A DNA stretch of 12,812 nucleotides from Chloroflexota bacterium (GTDB lineage Bacteria > Chloroflexota > UBA5177 > JANWHV01), in NCBI GenBank assembly GCA_025924845.1, contig JAICHN010000101.1, positions 1-12,812 on the forward strand. Reading direction: 5' to 3'. Within the stretch, counting starts at the first letter, position 1; each line of letters opens with the position of its first letter. This document shows, in pieces, positions 1 through 7,424 of this stretch. Under the pieces are notes generated by a model. The model was not told the origin of the DNA, ran no database searches, and was given only the letters and a program-made list of their open reading frames with translations. The position numbers and the translations under genes are program-made.

Positions 1-180
1 AACCCGAGGCTCGCGCGACGCTAAGCCGGGGTCGCGCCCTAATGTTTTCACAGGCGGCTTACTTTGAAAGGCGTGGACCTGCGAATGCGTTCGCAAGGCA
101 GGGACGGGGCAGCTGCGGCTGCGGATGGCCGACTCCCGCACACTATGCCGTCGGATGATGCACTAATACCATCAAAGCGG

Positions 181-195
181 AGGAGGAGAGCATTG
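181..195 (+). promoter_or_regulatory. Shine-Dalgarno site that sets the TTG start of the M14 deacylase
   Basis: AGGAGG at 181-186 is followed after 6 bases by TTG at 193. This is the only strong ribosome-binding site near the beginning of the frame and favours TTG 193 over ATG 145 and TTG 64, neither of which has a comparable site. Confidence 0.7.
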
Positions 196-1119
196 CAACA
201 CAGCTACAGACTGATCGAGGTAACCAATCTGGCCAACGGGCAGCCCCTGGCGCTGCCTTTGCACGATGTGCAAGGGACGGCCGGCGGCCCGACCGTGGGC
301 ATCTCCGCCGCGATCCACGGCGACGAGGGGATCGGGGTCGAGGTGCTGCGCCGGCTGCTGGAGGATCCGGCGCTGGAAAACCTGAAGGGCCGCCTCCTCC
401 TGTTGCCGCTGGCCAACCCGCTCGCCTTCCAGAGTTATAGCCGCAACACCCCAATCGACATGCTCAATCTGAATCGCGTCTTCCCCGGCGACGCGAACGG
501 CTGGCTGACTGAACAACTGGCCCAGGTGATCAGCGATCAGTTCCTCCGCAAAATCGAGGTGCATCTCGACCTACATGCCGGCGGGTTGTTCCCGGTAGTC
601 GACTACGTGTATCTGCTCAATGCTCCGGCGCTCTCGCGCGCCTTCGGTCGCCCCTATTTATACAAGCCGGCCCATCCCTATGCCGGGACGAGCACCGAGG
701 TGACCCTGGAGGCGGGGGTGCGAACCGTCGTGGTGGAATTGGGCGGGGGGCTCGTGCCGCAGGAGCCGTATGCCATACAGGCCGTAGCGGGCCTGAAGAA
801 TATCCTGGCCGAACTCACTATGCTACCCGGGCATGTGCTCTCATTGCCCAAGCAGACCCTCCTCCACCGCATCGATATCGTGCGCCCGCGCCAGGGCGGT
901 CTCTTCGTGCCCGTCGTGGATCAGGTCGGCGGCACGGTTCACAAGGGTGACGTGCTGGGGCGCGTGGTGAGTCCGCTGAGCCTTTCCGTGCTCGAGGAAA
1001 TGCGCTGCCCGCTCGAGCATGGCGTGATGATTTTGACCCATCCCACGGCCCATCGGATCGAGCCTGGCGACTACGGTTTCATGGTCGGCGACTTGCAAAC
1101 AGCGGAGGCACTGCCATGA
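193..1119 (+). CDS. M14/AstE-AspA family zinc deacylase (succinylglutamate desuccinylase/aspartoacylase-like)
   Basis: Predicted cytosolic zinc-dependent amide hydrolase that removes an acyl group from an N-acylated amino acid or similar small molecule. From the chosen start (308 aa) the zinc site is visible: H42 and E45 in HGDEG, and H128 in DLHAGG. R84 lies in the substrate-binding stretch SRNTPID and E182 in VVELGGG is the likely catalytic glutamate. Residues ~220-305 form the small beta-rich C-terminal domain usual in this family. The frame is open from position 64, but TTG at 193 is preferred: AGGAGG lies 6 bp upstream and homology-like sequence begins there, while the 43 upstream residues are low-complexity. 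It opens a three-gene operon, and its TGA overlaps the next ATG (ATGA). AstE and aspartoacylase belong to this family, but the closest functional analogue by context may be the DoeB/EutE deacetylase of ectoine breakdown. Family is confident; substrate is unknown. Confidence 0.88.
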   Translation: MQHSYRLIEVTNLANGQPLALPLHDVQGTAGGPTVGISAAIHGDEGIGVEVLRRLLEDPALENLKGRLLLLPLANPLAFQSYSRNTPIDMLNLNRVFPGDANGWLTEQLAQVISDQFLRKIEVHLDLHAGGLFPVVDYVYLLNAPALSRAFGRPYLYKPAHPYAGTSTEVTLEAGVRTVVVELGGGLVPQEPYAIQAVAGLKNILAELTMLPGHVLSLPKQTLLHRIDIVRPRQGGLFVPVVDQVGGTVHKGDVLGRVVSPLSLSVLEEMRCPLEHGVMILTHPTAHRIEPGDYGFMVGDLQTAEALP

Positions 1120-2273
1120 TTGGATCGGCTGAGCGCGCCTTCGCGGAGCGTCTGGTTGGCCTCGTCCTCGGCGTCGACGAGATCTACCGCGCCGCACTGC
1201 GCCCTGAACTGGAAGGTCTGGCTCGTGAAGGCTGGGTGGCGATCAACCTCTCCCAGGTACCGCCCCGGCCGCTCGCTTCCTATGCCGAGGCGCGCGACGC
1301 CGCGCTGGAACTGGGCCGAGAGTTGCCGGCGTTGGGGCTGTCGGCCGGGCGGCGCCAATACTTTCAGGACTATCTGCGAGCGATCGATGCCTTCTGCCGC
1401 TGGCAGGAAGGGCAGGACACTTCGTACAAGGAACTGAGCCGTGCGCTGCTCGGCATCGAGGTGGGACCGCCCGATCTGGAGCCGCTACGCCATGACCTTG
1501 ACGCGCGGCTTCAGGCTGCCGGCTTCCAGGGCGACACCGCCGCCATGATCGCGGCGTTCCGCGCCCGCCGTGCCGTACCGCGCGAGGAGGCGGTGGCAAC
1601 CCTCGGCCGTTATATGGACGAGGCGCGGCGGTGGGTGAGCCGCGAGTTCTTTCCCCTGCCCGACGACTTTCAATTCCACGTGGAGGGCGCGGGCAATCTA
1701 TCCTATAACGCCTACTGTGAATATGTGGGCCGCTTCGTACGGATCAATACCGACATCCAATTCACCCACGAGGACCTAAAGCACCTGGCCTGCCACGAGG
1801 CATATCCGGGCCACGGCACGCACATTCTGCGCCGGGAAATGCTGGTCAAACAGGGGGAGATGACCGAGGACGGCCTGCTCGTGGTGACCGATACGCCGAC
1901 CAGCCCCTTGTTCGAGGGAATCGGCGAAATCGGTCTCACCCTGGTCGGTTGGGACCGCACCGAAGCGGAGCAAATCAACCGGGTGATCGTCCGTCTGGAT
2001 GCGGCGTTGGGCGTGTGGGCCGGTCACCTCTTCGCGGCGGGGCGGCGGGACGAGGGGATGGAGTTCCTCCGCCGCTACAGAGACGAGGCATGGGCTGAAT
2101 CGCGGGGGCGGCTGATCGATCTGCCGATCCGCGGCCCGTTCATCTGCGCCTACTACTACGGCGATCTGATCGTGCATGCCGCGCAGGCGCGGATGAAGGA
2201 CGGCAAGGCATTCCTCACCCACCTGTACGACTCCATGCATTCGCCAGCCTCGCTGGCGATGTACCCTCAATGA
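1116..2273 (+). CDS. DUF885-like putative metallohydrolase (HEAYPGH motif), short form
   Basis: Putative zinc metallopeptidase or metallohydrolase of 385 aa. The sequence shows H227-E228-A-Y-P-G-H233, the hallmark HExxPGH motif of DUF885 proteins, followed about 35 residues later by FEGIGE (E268, E271), which can supply the third metal ligand and corresponds to the EGW-type glutamate of that family. Residues 1-180 are mostly helical. The C-terminal part (280-380) is also helical and contains RGPFICAYYYGDL, like the substrate-cleft helices of such proteins. No signal peptide or membrane segment is visible, so it is probably cytosolic. Typical DUF885 proteins run well above 500 aa, so this is a compact version. 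Its ATG overlaps the stop of the M14 deacylase (ATGA), implying translational coupling, and the M24 gene follows after 16 bp. Family assignment rests on the motif and its surroundings; the substrate is unknown, and N-acyl or peptide bonds are plausible from the neighbours. Confidence 0.75.
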   Translation: MIGSAERAFAERLVGLVLGVDEIYRAALRPELEGLAREGWVAINLSQVPPRPLASYAEARDAALELGRELPALGLSAGRRQYFQDYLRAIDAFCRWQEGQDTSYKELSRALLGIEVGPPDLEPLRHDLDARLQAAGFQGDTAAMIAAFRARRAVPREEAVATLGRYMDEARRWVSREFFPLPDDFQFHVEGAGNLSYNAYCEYVGRFVRINTDIQFTHEDLKHLACHEAYPGHGTHILRREMLVKQGEMTEDGLLVVTDTPTSPLFEGIGEIGLTLVGWDRTEAEQINRVIVRLDAALGVWAGHLFAAGRRDEGMEFLRRYRDEAWAESRGRLIDLPIRGPFICAYYYGDLIVHAAQARMKDGKAFLTHLYDSMHSPASLAMYPQ

Positions 2274-2289
2274 GCGACAGGGAAGGGAC

Positions 2290-3489
2290 GTGATACAGCA
2301 GCAATCGCTTCAGATTACGCGCGCCGAGTTCGAGGCACGGGCCGCCGCGCTGCTCGACCACCTGCAGGCGGAAAACCTCGACGGCGTGGTCCTGTTCGAC
2401 AATTTTCACATCGTCTACTGCACTGGGTTCGCCTTTTTCCCCACCGAGCGGCCAATCGCCTTCGTGATGAACCGGCATGGCGAGAAAGCGCTGTTCGTGC
2501 CCAGCCTCGAGGTCGAACATGCCAGGCTGCAGACCGGCTTTGATCGGGTCGATCAGTACGTCGAGTATCCCTACGATCCGCATCCCATGCACGTGCTGAA
2601 GACCACACTGGCGGACATGGGCGTGACCGGCCGGATCGGGGCCGACGGCGACGGCTACCCCCCAATCTTCGGCTACCGTGGCCCGTCGCTGACCGAATTG
2701 ACCGGAGTTCAGCCGGTGCCGGTGGGGGACGCCATCGAGGACTTGATGGCGATCAAAAGCTCGGCCGAGTTGGCGCTGATCCGGGAGAGCATTAAGTGGG
2801 CCAACCTGGCCCATCGCTTGCTGCAACGCTACACGCGGGTCGGGACGACCGAGACGGAGGCGAGCCTGCGTGCGGGCCATGAGGCGACGCTGGCCATGAT
2901 CGACACTCTGGGACCGCTCTATAGGGCGCAGAGCATGTTCTGGGAGGGCGCCGGCGCGATCTATCGCGGCCAGGTAGGGCGCCATTCGGCCATTCCCCAC
3001 GTCATGGCCAACAACGTCGTCTTTCAGCCCGGCGACGTGCTCGTCTCCGGCACCCTGGCTCCCTTGTGGGGCTACAACTCGGAGATTGAACGGACCATGA
3101 TCGTCGGCCCGGCCTCATCCGAACAGCAGCGCCTGTTCGGGCACATGAAGGCGGCCCAGGAAGTTGCCTTCGAGGCAATCCGGCCCGGCGCGACCTGTGC
3201 CGATGTGGACCGCGCGGTACGCGCCTACTTCGCGGAACACGATCTCATGGCGTACTGGAAGCATCATTCGGGGCACGGTCTAGGGCTGCGCAATCACGAA
3301 GGCCCCTTCCTGGACGCGGGCGATCACACGGTACTGCGGCCAGGCATGGTATTCGCGGTCGAGCCGGGCCTCTACGCCCCCGAACTCGGCGGTTTCCGCC
3401 ACTCGGACACCGTGCTGGTCACGGAGACCGGCAGCGAGCTGCTCACCTACTATCCGCGCGATCTGGAAAGCCTGACCATCCCGCTTTGA
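2290..3489 (+). CDS. M24 family creatinase/ectoine-hydrolase-like protein with degenerate metal site
   Basis: A 399-aa protein with the two-domain pita-bread layout: an N-terminal creatinase domain (~10-150) and a C-terminal catalytic domain (~160-399). Hallmarks are HHSGHGLG (H329), VEPGLY (E358) and LVTETGSEL. In metal-dependent prolidases the five ligands are D, D, H, E, E. Here the first is G254, the second E265 (in GYNSEIERT), then H329, E358 and S372 (GFRHSDTV). This resembles metal-free creatinases, which also carry an ERT motif, so the enzyme probably cleaves a C-N bond in a small molecule rather than acting as an aminopeptidase. GTG at 2290 is chosen because AGGGAAGGG lies just upstream and it closely follows the preceding stop. 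It is the third gene of the operon. Ectoine hydrolase (DoeA/EutD) belongs to this class and pairs with an M14 deacylase, but that function is only a hypothesis here. Confidence 0.85.
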   Translation: MIQQQSLQITRAEFEARAAALLDHLQAENLDGVVLFDNFHIVYCTGFAFFPTERPIAFVMNRHGEKALFVPSLEVEHARLQTGFDRVDQYVEYPYDPHPMHVLKTTLADMGVTGRIGADGDGYPPIFGYRGPSLTELTGVQPVPVGDAIEDLMAIKSSAELALIRESIKWANLAHRLLQRYTRVGTTETEASLRAGHEATLAMIDTLGPLYRAQSMFWEGAGAIYRGQVGRHSAIPHVMANNVVFQPGDVLVSGTLAPLWGYNSEIERTMIVGPASSEQQRLFGHMKAAQEVAFEAIRPGATCADVDRAVRAYFAEHDLMAYWKHHSGHGLGLRNHEGPFLDAGDHTVLRPGMVFAVEPGLYAPELGGFRHSDTVLVTETGSELLTYYPRDLESLTIPL

Positions 3490-3564
3490 GGCGGTGTAGA
3501 TGTGCCGCCGCGCCTATCCTCGAACTTGTCCCGACCCCGCCCGTAATGCCTGAGCAATTCGGCA

Positions 3565-3579
3565 TAAAATGCTGCTGTG
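3565..3579 (+). promoter_or_regulatory. Candidate -10 element with leaderless GTG start for the methyltransferase
   Basis: TAAAAT at 3565-3570 sits six bases before the GTG at 3577, the distance expected if transcription starts at the start codon itself. There is no ribosome-binding site upstream of the GTG, which agrees with a leaderless transcript. No convincing -35 box is seen around 3541-3547, so the call is tentative. Confidence 0.4.
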
Positions 3580-4296
3580 AAGAATACATCGATACCTCTT
3601 GGGCGGAAGCCAAGATTGCTGGACTTATTCTGCTGCGCCGGGGGCGCCGGGGTCGGCTATAGTAGGGCCGGGTTTGATGTGGTCGGCGTAGATATTAAGC
3701 CGCAGCCGAACTATCCGCTTCCGTTCATCCGGACTGACGTGCTGCTGCTTGATCCGGAGTTTATCGCGTCGTTTGATGCCGTTCATGCATCGCCGCCCTG
3801 TCAATCCTATTCCGACCTTGCCAAGCGGAACGGCAACGCCGACGCGTGGCCGCGCCTCATTGAACCGGTCCGGGACATGCTCGTCCGATCCGGCCTTCCT
3901 TACGTGATCGAGAATGTGGAAGGCGCCCCCTTGCGTGACCCGATAATGCTGTGCGGGACGATGTTTACGGGCTTGCGGGTGCTTCGCCATCGATTGTTCG
4001 AAGCGAACTTCCCCATTGTGGCGCCCAAGCACGGGAAGCATCCGAAGGTCCATACCTTCGACAAGCGCAAATCGCATTACGGCACGACCGACGACATGCG
4101 CGATTTCGTGCAGGTGACCGGGGGTGGGAACTGCACCATAGCCGCCGCTCGCGATGCCATGGGCATCGATTGGATGACCAAGACTGAATTAAACGAGGCA
4201 ATCCCCCCTGCCTACACGCAGTATATCGGTGAGCAATTGCCGGCCTATGTGCTTGCCGCAAAGCACTCACGGGGACCGTTACACCGCGACGCATGA
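3577..4296 (+). CDS. Orphan phage-type DNA (cytosine-5) methyltransferase
   Basis: A 239-aa C5-cytosine DNA methyltransferase transferring methyl groups from S-adenosylmethionine to cytosine in a DNA target. Motif I is LDLFCCAGGAGVGY (residues 15-28). Motif IV is SPPCQ with catalytic C75, motif VI is ENV (112-114), motif VIII is RHRLF (137-141), and a motif X-like IPPAYTQYIGEQL (209-221) closes the SAM pocket. The target-recognition region between VIII and X is only about 55 residues (with KRKSHYG and VTGGGNC), far shorter than in restriction-linked enzymes such as HhaI-type proteins. This compact form is typical of actinophage and prophage methyltransferases. No restriction endonuclease or phage genes flank it. 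It looks lower in GC than its neighbours by eye and follows the hydrolase operon after 87 bp on the same strand. The role could be epigenetic marking or a leftover of anti-restriction; recognition sequence unknown. Confidence 0.9.
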   Translation: MKNTSIPLGRKPRLLDLFCCAGGAGVGYSRAGFDVVGVDIKPQPNYPLPFIRTDVLLLDPEFIASFDAVHASPPCQSYSDLAKRNGNADAWPRLIEPVRDMLVRSGLPYVIENVEGAPLRDPIMLCGTMFTGLRVLRHRLFEANFPIVAPKHGKHPKVHTFDKRKSHYGTTDDMRDFVQVTGGGNCTIAAARDAMGIDWMTKTELNEAIPPAYTQYIGEQLPAYVLAAKHSRGPLHRDA

Positions 4297-4339
4297 GCCC
4301 GGCTCGGCAGCATGGCTCCTCCCGCCTGGAGGGGCATCC

Positions 4340-4381
4340 CTTGTGGGTGCCCTCGGCGGCCCGAACCAGGGCACCCACAAG
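4340..4381. repeat. Perfect 14-bp inverted repeat (REP-like palindrome or terminator hairpin)
   Basis: CTTGTGGGTGCCCT at 4340-4353 is exactly complementary to AGGGCACCCACAAG at 4368-4381, with a 14-nt GC-rich loop. It lies between two convergent genes, 43 bp after the methyltransferase stop. There is no following T-tract on either strand, so it is not a classical intrinsic terminator. The form resembles dispersed intergenic palindromes of GC-rich genomes, though copy number cannot be judged from one window. Confidence 0.75.
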
Positions 4382-4496
4382 ACGCGTGATGCACATTCGA
4401 TCGGTGGGCCAAGGGCCGGCGCCCCGCACCCGGCCCGCCGGCAGGGTCTCAATATGCGCTCATTGGGCGCCCGTCAGCCGCAAGGGTCCGCCGACC

Positions 4497-4522
4497 GGAG
4501 CCGTAGCGTCCGCTACCGCTCC
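4497..4522. terminator. Imperfect hairpin over the 3' end of the coiled-coil/winged-helix gene
   Basis: GGAGC-C-GTAGCG-TC-CGCTAC-C-GCTCC folds into a 5+6 bp stem interrupted by one C/C mismatch, with a 2-nt loop. The TAG stop of the minus-strand gene (4513-4515) lies inside the stem. It may act as a 3'-end stabiliser or a terminator for either converging transcript. No T-tract follows it, so terminator activity is uncertain. Confidence 0.4.
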
Positions 4523-5316
4523 ACGGTGATCCCGGCTGAGGGAAGCAGGGTGAAGCGTGGGCCGGCACGCCGGGCCACGCCGGCGTCGCACAGGGCCTCC
4601 AGGGTCAGACGAAGGCGGTGCCGCGCCATCGGTGACGTCAGATCCGCCGCCGCCGCAAGTTGGGCGGCGGTGAGCGTGCCCTGGCGGGCCAACGCCTCCA
4701 GACAGAGATATAGATAGCGTCTGCCGCCTAGGTCCGGCCGCTCGGCCTGCAGCCTGATGGTCAGCGCTTCGATCCGCGCCCGATTCCAGCCGGGCACCAC
4801 GGGCGTCGGATCGCCGATGCCGGCCTGCCCTAATCCCCCTTCCGGCTTCGCGACCTGAAAACCATAGGCGGCCAGCACCGAGCCGATGGTCTCGCGCAGC
4901 GTCGCCTCGTCCCACTCTGGATGCGCGGCAAGATCCGCCGCCAATTGATCGATCAGCGGCCGTGGATTCTGGAGCACCGCCCCGCTCAGCGCCCGCGCCT
5001 GACGCTCCCGTTCCAGGGCATGGCGGAGCCGCGCCACACGGCGTTCCGTTGCCCCCAGGCGTCCTCGCAAGGCGCGTGTATGGGCCAAAGGCTCGACTGG
5101 CGGAGCAGAGTCGGTCGGTCGCATTTCCACCGCGGGCGCCGCCTCGTCGACGCGCGGTGTCGCGAGGACAATGGTCTGCTGCCGGAAGCCGTGGAGATTA
5201 AGGGGGAGATGCAGGCTGCCCAGTTTGGCGCGCGTGCCCGTCCGACGCAGTAGTTGAACGGCGGATCGGCCGGCGCTGCCCAGCATGCCCGACTGCCGAT
5301 CTTTCCGGTCAGCCAC
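4513..5316 (-). CDS. Conserved-looking hypothetical protein: coiled coil plus C-terminal winged helix
   Basis: I do not recognise this 267-aa protein. An N-terminal basic/hydrophobic segment (~1-53) precedes a proline- and acid-rich linker (~54-78). A charged heptad-like stretch rich in Arg, Glu and Leu (~80-112) then looks like a coiled coil, and a helical region follows (~115-155). The last ~75 residues ([15 protein letters not shown]..., then [18 protein letters not shown] and a short beta wing) look like a winged helix-turn-helix, suggesting DNA binding. GTG at 5316 is preferred: GGGGAG lies upstream and it overlaps the glpK TGA by 8 bp, indicating translational coupling. An in-frame ATG at 5367 would overlap glpK by 59 bp, and ATG 5286 lacks a well-placed ribosome site. 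It may be a regulator in the glpK transcript, but no effector domain is evident. Confidence 0.6.
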   Translation of the reverse strand: MADRKDRQSGMLGSAGRSAVQLLRRTGTRAKLGSLHLPLNLHGFRQQTIVLATPRVDEAAPAVEMRPTDSAPPVEPLAHTRALRGRLGATERRVARLRHALERERQARALSGAVLQNPRPLIDQLAADLAAHPEWDEATLRETIGSVLAAYGFQVAKPEGGLGQAGIGDPTPVVPGWNRARIEALTIRLQAERPDLGGRRYLYLCLEALARQGTLTAAQLAAAADLTSPMARHRLRLTLEALCDAGVARRAGPRFTLLPSAGITVER

Positions 5317-6793
5317 GGGCCCGCTCAACTCCCCGCTGCCAGGCGGCGTAACGCTGCTCACGTTCATCCTCGCCGATGCGCGGTTCGAAGACGCGCTCCA
5401 CCTGGCGATGCCCAGCTAGAGCCTCCAGGTTCGGCCATACTCCTACGGCCAGCCCCGCCAGATAGGCGGCGCCCAGGGCCGTGGTCTCGTGGACACGGGG
5501 ACGTTCGACGGGGATCCCCAGAAGATCGGCTTGCGTTTGCATCAGGAGGTCGTTGACCACGGCTCCCCCATCGACGCGGAGTGATAAAGGCGCCGCCCCG
5601 CTATCGCTCGCCATGCAACGCACCACGTCGCGGCTCTGGAAACAGATGGCCTCCAGGGCGGCGCGCGCGATATGGCCGGCGCTGCTGCCCTGGGTCAAGC
5701 CCGCGATCAGACCGCGCGCGTTCGGATCCCAGTAGGGGGCGCCCAGGCCCACGAAAGCGGGTACGAACACCACGCCGCCGCTGTCCGGCACGCTCGCGGC
5801 CAGCCCTTCCACGTCGCCCGTGCTCCCGATCAGGCCCAGCCCGTCGCGCAGCCACTTAATGACGGAGCCGGCGATGAACACGCTCCCTTCAAGGGCATAG
5901 GTCACGACACCCTCGCGTTGCCAGGCTACGGTGGTGAGCAGGTTGTTGTGGGAAACGGCGACCTGTTCGCCCGTATTGAGGAGAAGGAAGCAGCCGGTGC
6001 CGTAGGTGTTCTTGGCCAGTCCCGCGCTCCAACATGCCTGGCCAAAGGTGGCGGCGTGCTGATCGCCCGCTGCCCCGGCCAGGGGGATGGCGCGGCCCAG
6101 CAGCGCGGGATCGGTTTCGCCGTAGACGGCGCTCGATGGACGCACTTCAGGCAAGACGGCGCGCGGGATACCGAGGCGCTGGAGCAGGGTCTCATCCCAA
6201 TCCAGGCGGTGAATGTCAAACAGCATGGTGCGCGAGGCGTTGGAGACGTCGGTCATATGGAGGCGTCCCCCGCTGAGCCGCCAGAGCAGGAAGCTGTCCA
6301 CCGTGCCGAAGGCCAACTCGCCGCGTTCCGCTTGTTCGCGGGCGCCGGGTACGTGCTCGATCAGCCAGTGTAGCTTGGTGCCGGAGAAGTAGGGATCGAT
6401 CACCAGGCCGGTTCGCTCGCGCACGTGATCCGCCAGTCCCTCCTCGCGCAGCTTGGCGCAGAGGGGAGCGGTGCGCCGGTCCTGCCAGACGATGGCATTA
6501 TGCACCGGCGTGCCGCTTGCCCGATCCCAGAGCACAGTGGTCTCGCGTTGGTTGGTGATCCCGATGGCCGCGATCTGCTCCAGGGAGACGGCGGATTGGC
6601 TGAGCACCTGACGGGCCACGGCAAGTTGACTGTCCCAGATCGCCTCCGGGTCATGCTCGACCCAGCCGGGACCGGGATAGATCTGCGGATACTCCCGCGC
6701 CGCCGCGCCCACCGGCAGGCCCTGCTCGTTAAAGAGCAACGCTCGCGAACTGGTAGTGCCCTGGTCCAGGGCGAGCACGAACGAGCCGCTCAC
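5309..6793 (-). CDS. glpK: Glycerol kinase
   Basis: Cytosolic FGGY-family kinase that phosphorylates glycerol to sn-glycerol 3-phosphate with ATP, the entry step of glycerol use and lipid backbone supply. The 494-aa protein has the N-terminal phosphate loop [12 protein letters not shown], and the glycerol-binding region with [24 protein letters not shown] precedes the catalytic-aspartate motif [13 protein letters not shown]. The second FGGY signature region [19 protein letters not shown] is intact, and near the end [12 protein letters not shown] is typical. Length matches the usual ~500 aa. GTG at 6793 is chosen because GGGAGG lies 5 bp upstream; the frame extends 15 codons further upstream without family similarity. 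Neither a glycerol facilitator nor a glycerol-3-phosphate dehydrogenase gene is adjacent. The stop overlaps the start of the downstream coiled-coil/winged-helix gene. A lipoprotein gene lies 82 bp upstream on the same strand and might share its transcript. Confidence 0.97.
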   Translation of the reverse strand: MSGSFVLALDQGTTSSRALLFNEQGLPVGAAAREYPQIYPGPGWVEHDPEAIWDSQLAVARQVLSQSAVSLEQIAAIGITNQRETTVLWDRASGTPVHNAIVWQDRRTAPLCAKLREEGLADHVRERTGLVIDPYFSGTKLHWLIEHVPGAREQAERGELAFGTVDSFLLWRLSGGRLHMTDVSNASRTMLFDIHRLDWDETLLQRLGIPRAVLPEVRPSSAVYGETDPALLGRAIPLAGAAGDQHAATFGQACWSAGLAKNTYGTGCFLLLNTGEQVAVSHNNLLTTVAWQREGVVTYALEGSVFIAGSVIKWLRDGLGLIGSTGDVEGLAASVPDSGGVVFVPAFVGLGAPYWDPNARGLIAGLTQGSSAGHIARAALEAICFQSRDVVRCMASDSGAAPLSLRVDGGAVVNDLLMQTQADLLGIPVERPRVHETTALGAAYLAGLAVGVWPNLEALAGHRQVERVFEPRIGEDEREQRYAAWQRGVERARG

Positions 6794-6875
6794 CCGATCC
6801 TCCCTTGCCGGCGGTTGGCGAGCCCGCGACTCTGCCACCGGCGTTGCGCGCTTCCCAGTCGCCGCTCATCCGGCA

Positions 6876-7424
6876 TCACTGATAGAGATCCTGCAACTGC
6901 GGCTGACCATGGCCATGGTAGGTGAGAGTGGCGCGGGTATTGCCTCCATAAACCACGGTAATCGTCACGTCGGCCAAGCTCGGGTAATGGGTCTGCAACT
7001 GGGCGAACAGGTTGGTCAGGAAGGTATCGCGGGTAGAGACGTAGCCGTACACCCAGGCGGTATCTAGCGCGTTTAGGATCAGATTAGCTTTCCCTACCTG
7101 GCGTATGAAGCTGGCATAGGTGGGCGATTTGGGGTCGGCGTCGCAGCCTGCGGTAGGGCTGATCGTGAGCGACATATCGAAATTGTAGTTCTGCGAGGCA
7201 GCGAAGGCGATCAGATTGGTATCCTCTACCGCCGCGTCGGGGCAATTACCCGCGAACTGATCGAACCCGGTACTTGCCACCAAGGGAGGCGGGATCGCGG
7301 TCGGCACCGCCGTGGGCCGGGCCACGGTGGCGATCGTGGTATTAGTGAGCACGGAGATCGTCTGCGCGGAACAGCCGCCCAGCAGGAGGGGGATCAAACC
7401 GAGGAGAGGAAGCAACTTTCGCAC
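6876..7424 (-). CDS. Predicted secreted lipoprotein of unknown function
   Basis: A 182-aa exported lipoprotein. The signal peptide is short and classic: MRK, a leucine-rich core, then the lipobox LLGGC with the lipidated Cys at residue 18. A low-complexity Thr/Ala/Pro linker follows (~25-48, ATVARPTAVPTAIPPP), suggesting the domain is held off the membrane. The remaining ~130 residues (from STGFDQF to the end) form a small mixed alpha/beta domain with two cysteines (NCPDAA and AGCDAD), which could pair as a disulfide outside the cell, and a Thr-rich beta stretch ADVTITVVYGGNTRATLTY near the C-terminus. I recognise no family. GTG at 7424 is preferred over the in-frame TTG at 7460. It gives a cleaner signal peptide, and a promoter lies between the two, with the TTG falling in the -35 box. 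The gene precedes glpK by 82 bp on the same strand and diverges from the LuxR regulator. Confidence 0.75.
   Translation of the reverse strand: MRKLLPLLGLIPLLLGGCSAQTISVLTNTTIATVARPTAVPTAIPPPLVASTGFDQFAGNCPDAAVEDTNLIAFAASQNYNFDMSLTISPTAGCDADPKSPTYASFIRQVGKANLILNALDTAWVYGYVSTRDTFLTNLFAQLQTHYPSLADVTITVVYGGNTRATLTYHGHGQPQLQDLYQ

Noticed and set aside
80..95. Small palindrome TGCGAA-TGCG-TTCGCA upstream of the first gene
   Set aside because: Only a 6-bp stem, and no promoter of clear quality lies next to it, so an operator call is not supported.
64..192. 43-residue N-terminal extension of the M14 deacylase
   Set aside because: Low-complexity, Arg/Ala-rich, with no signal peptide pattern; a strong AGGAGG site points to TTG 193 instead.
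3577..4296. Restriction-modification system or defence island
   Set aside because: Only the methyltransferase is present; neighbours are metabolic genes, and no endonuclease, helicase or other defence gene is adjacent.
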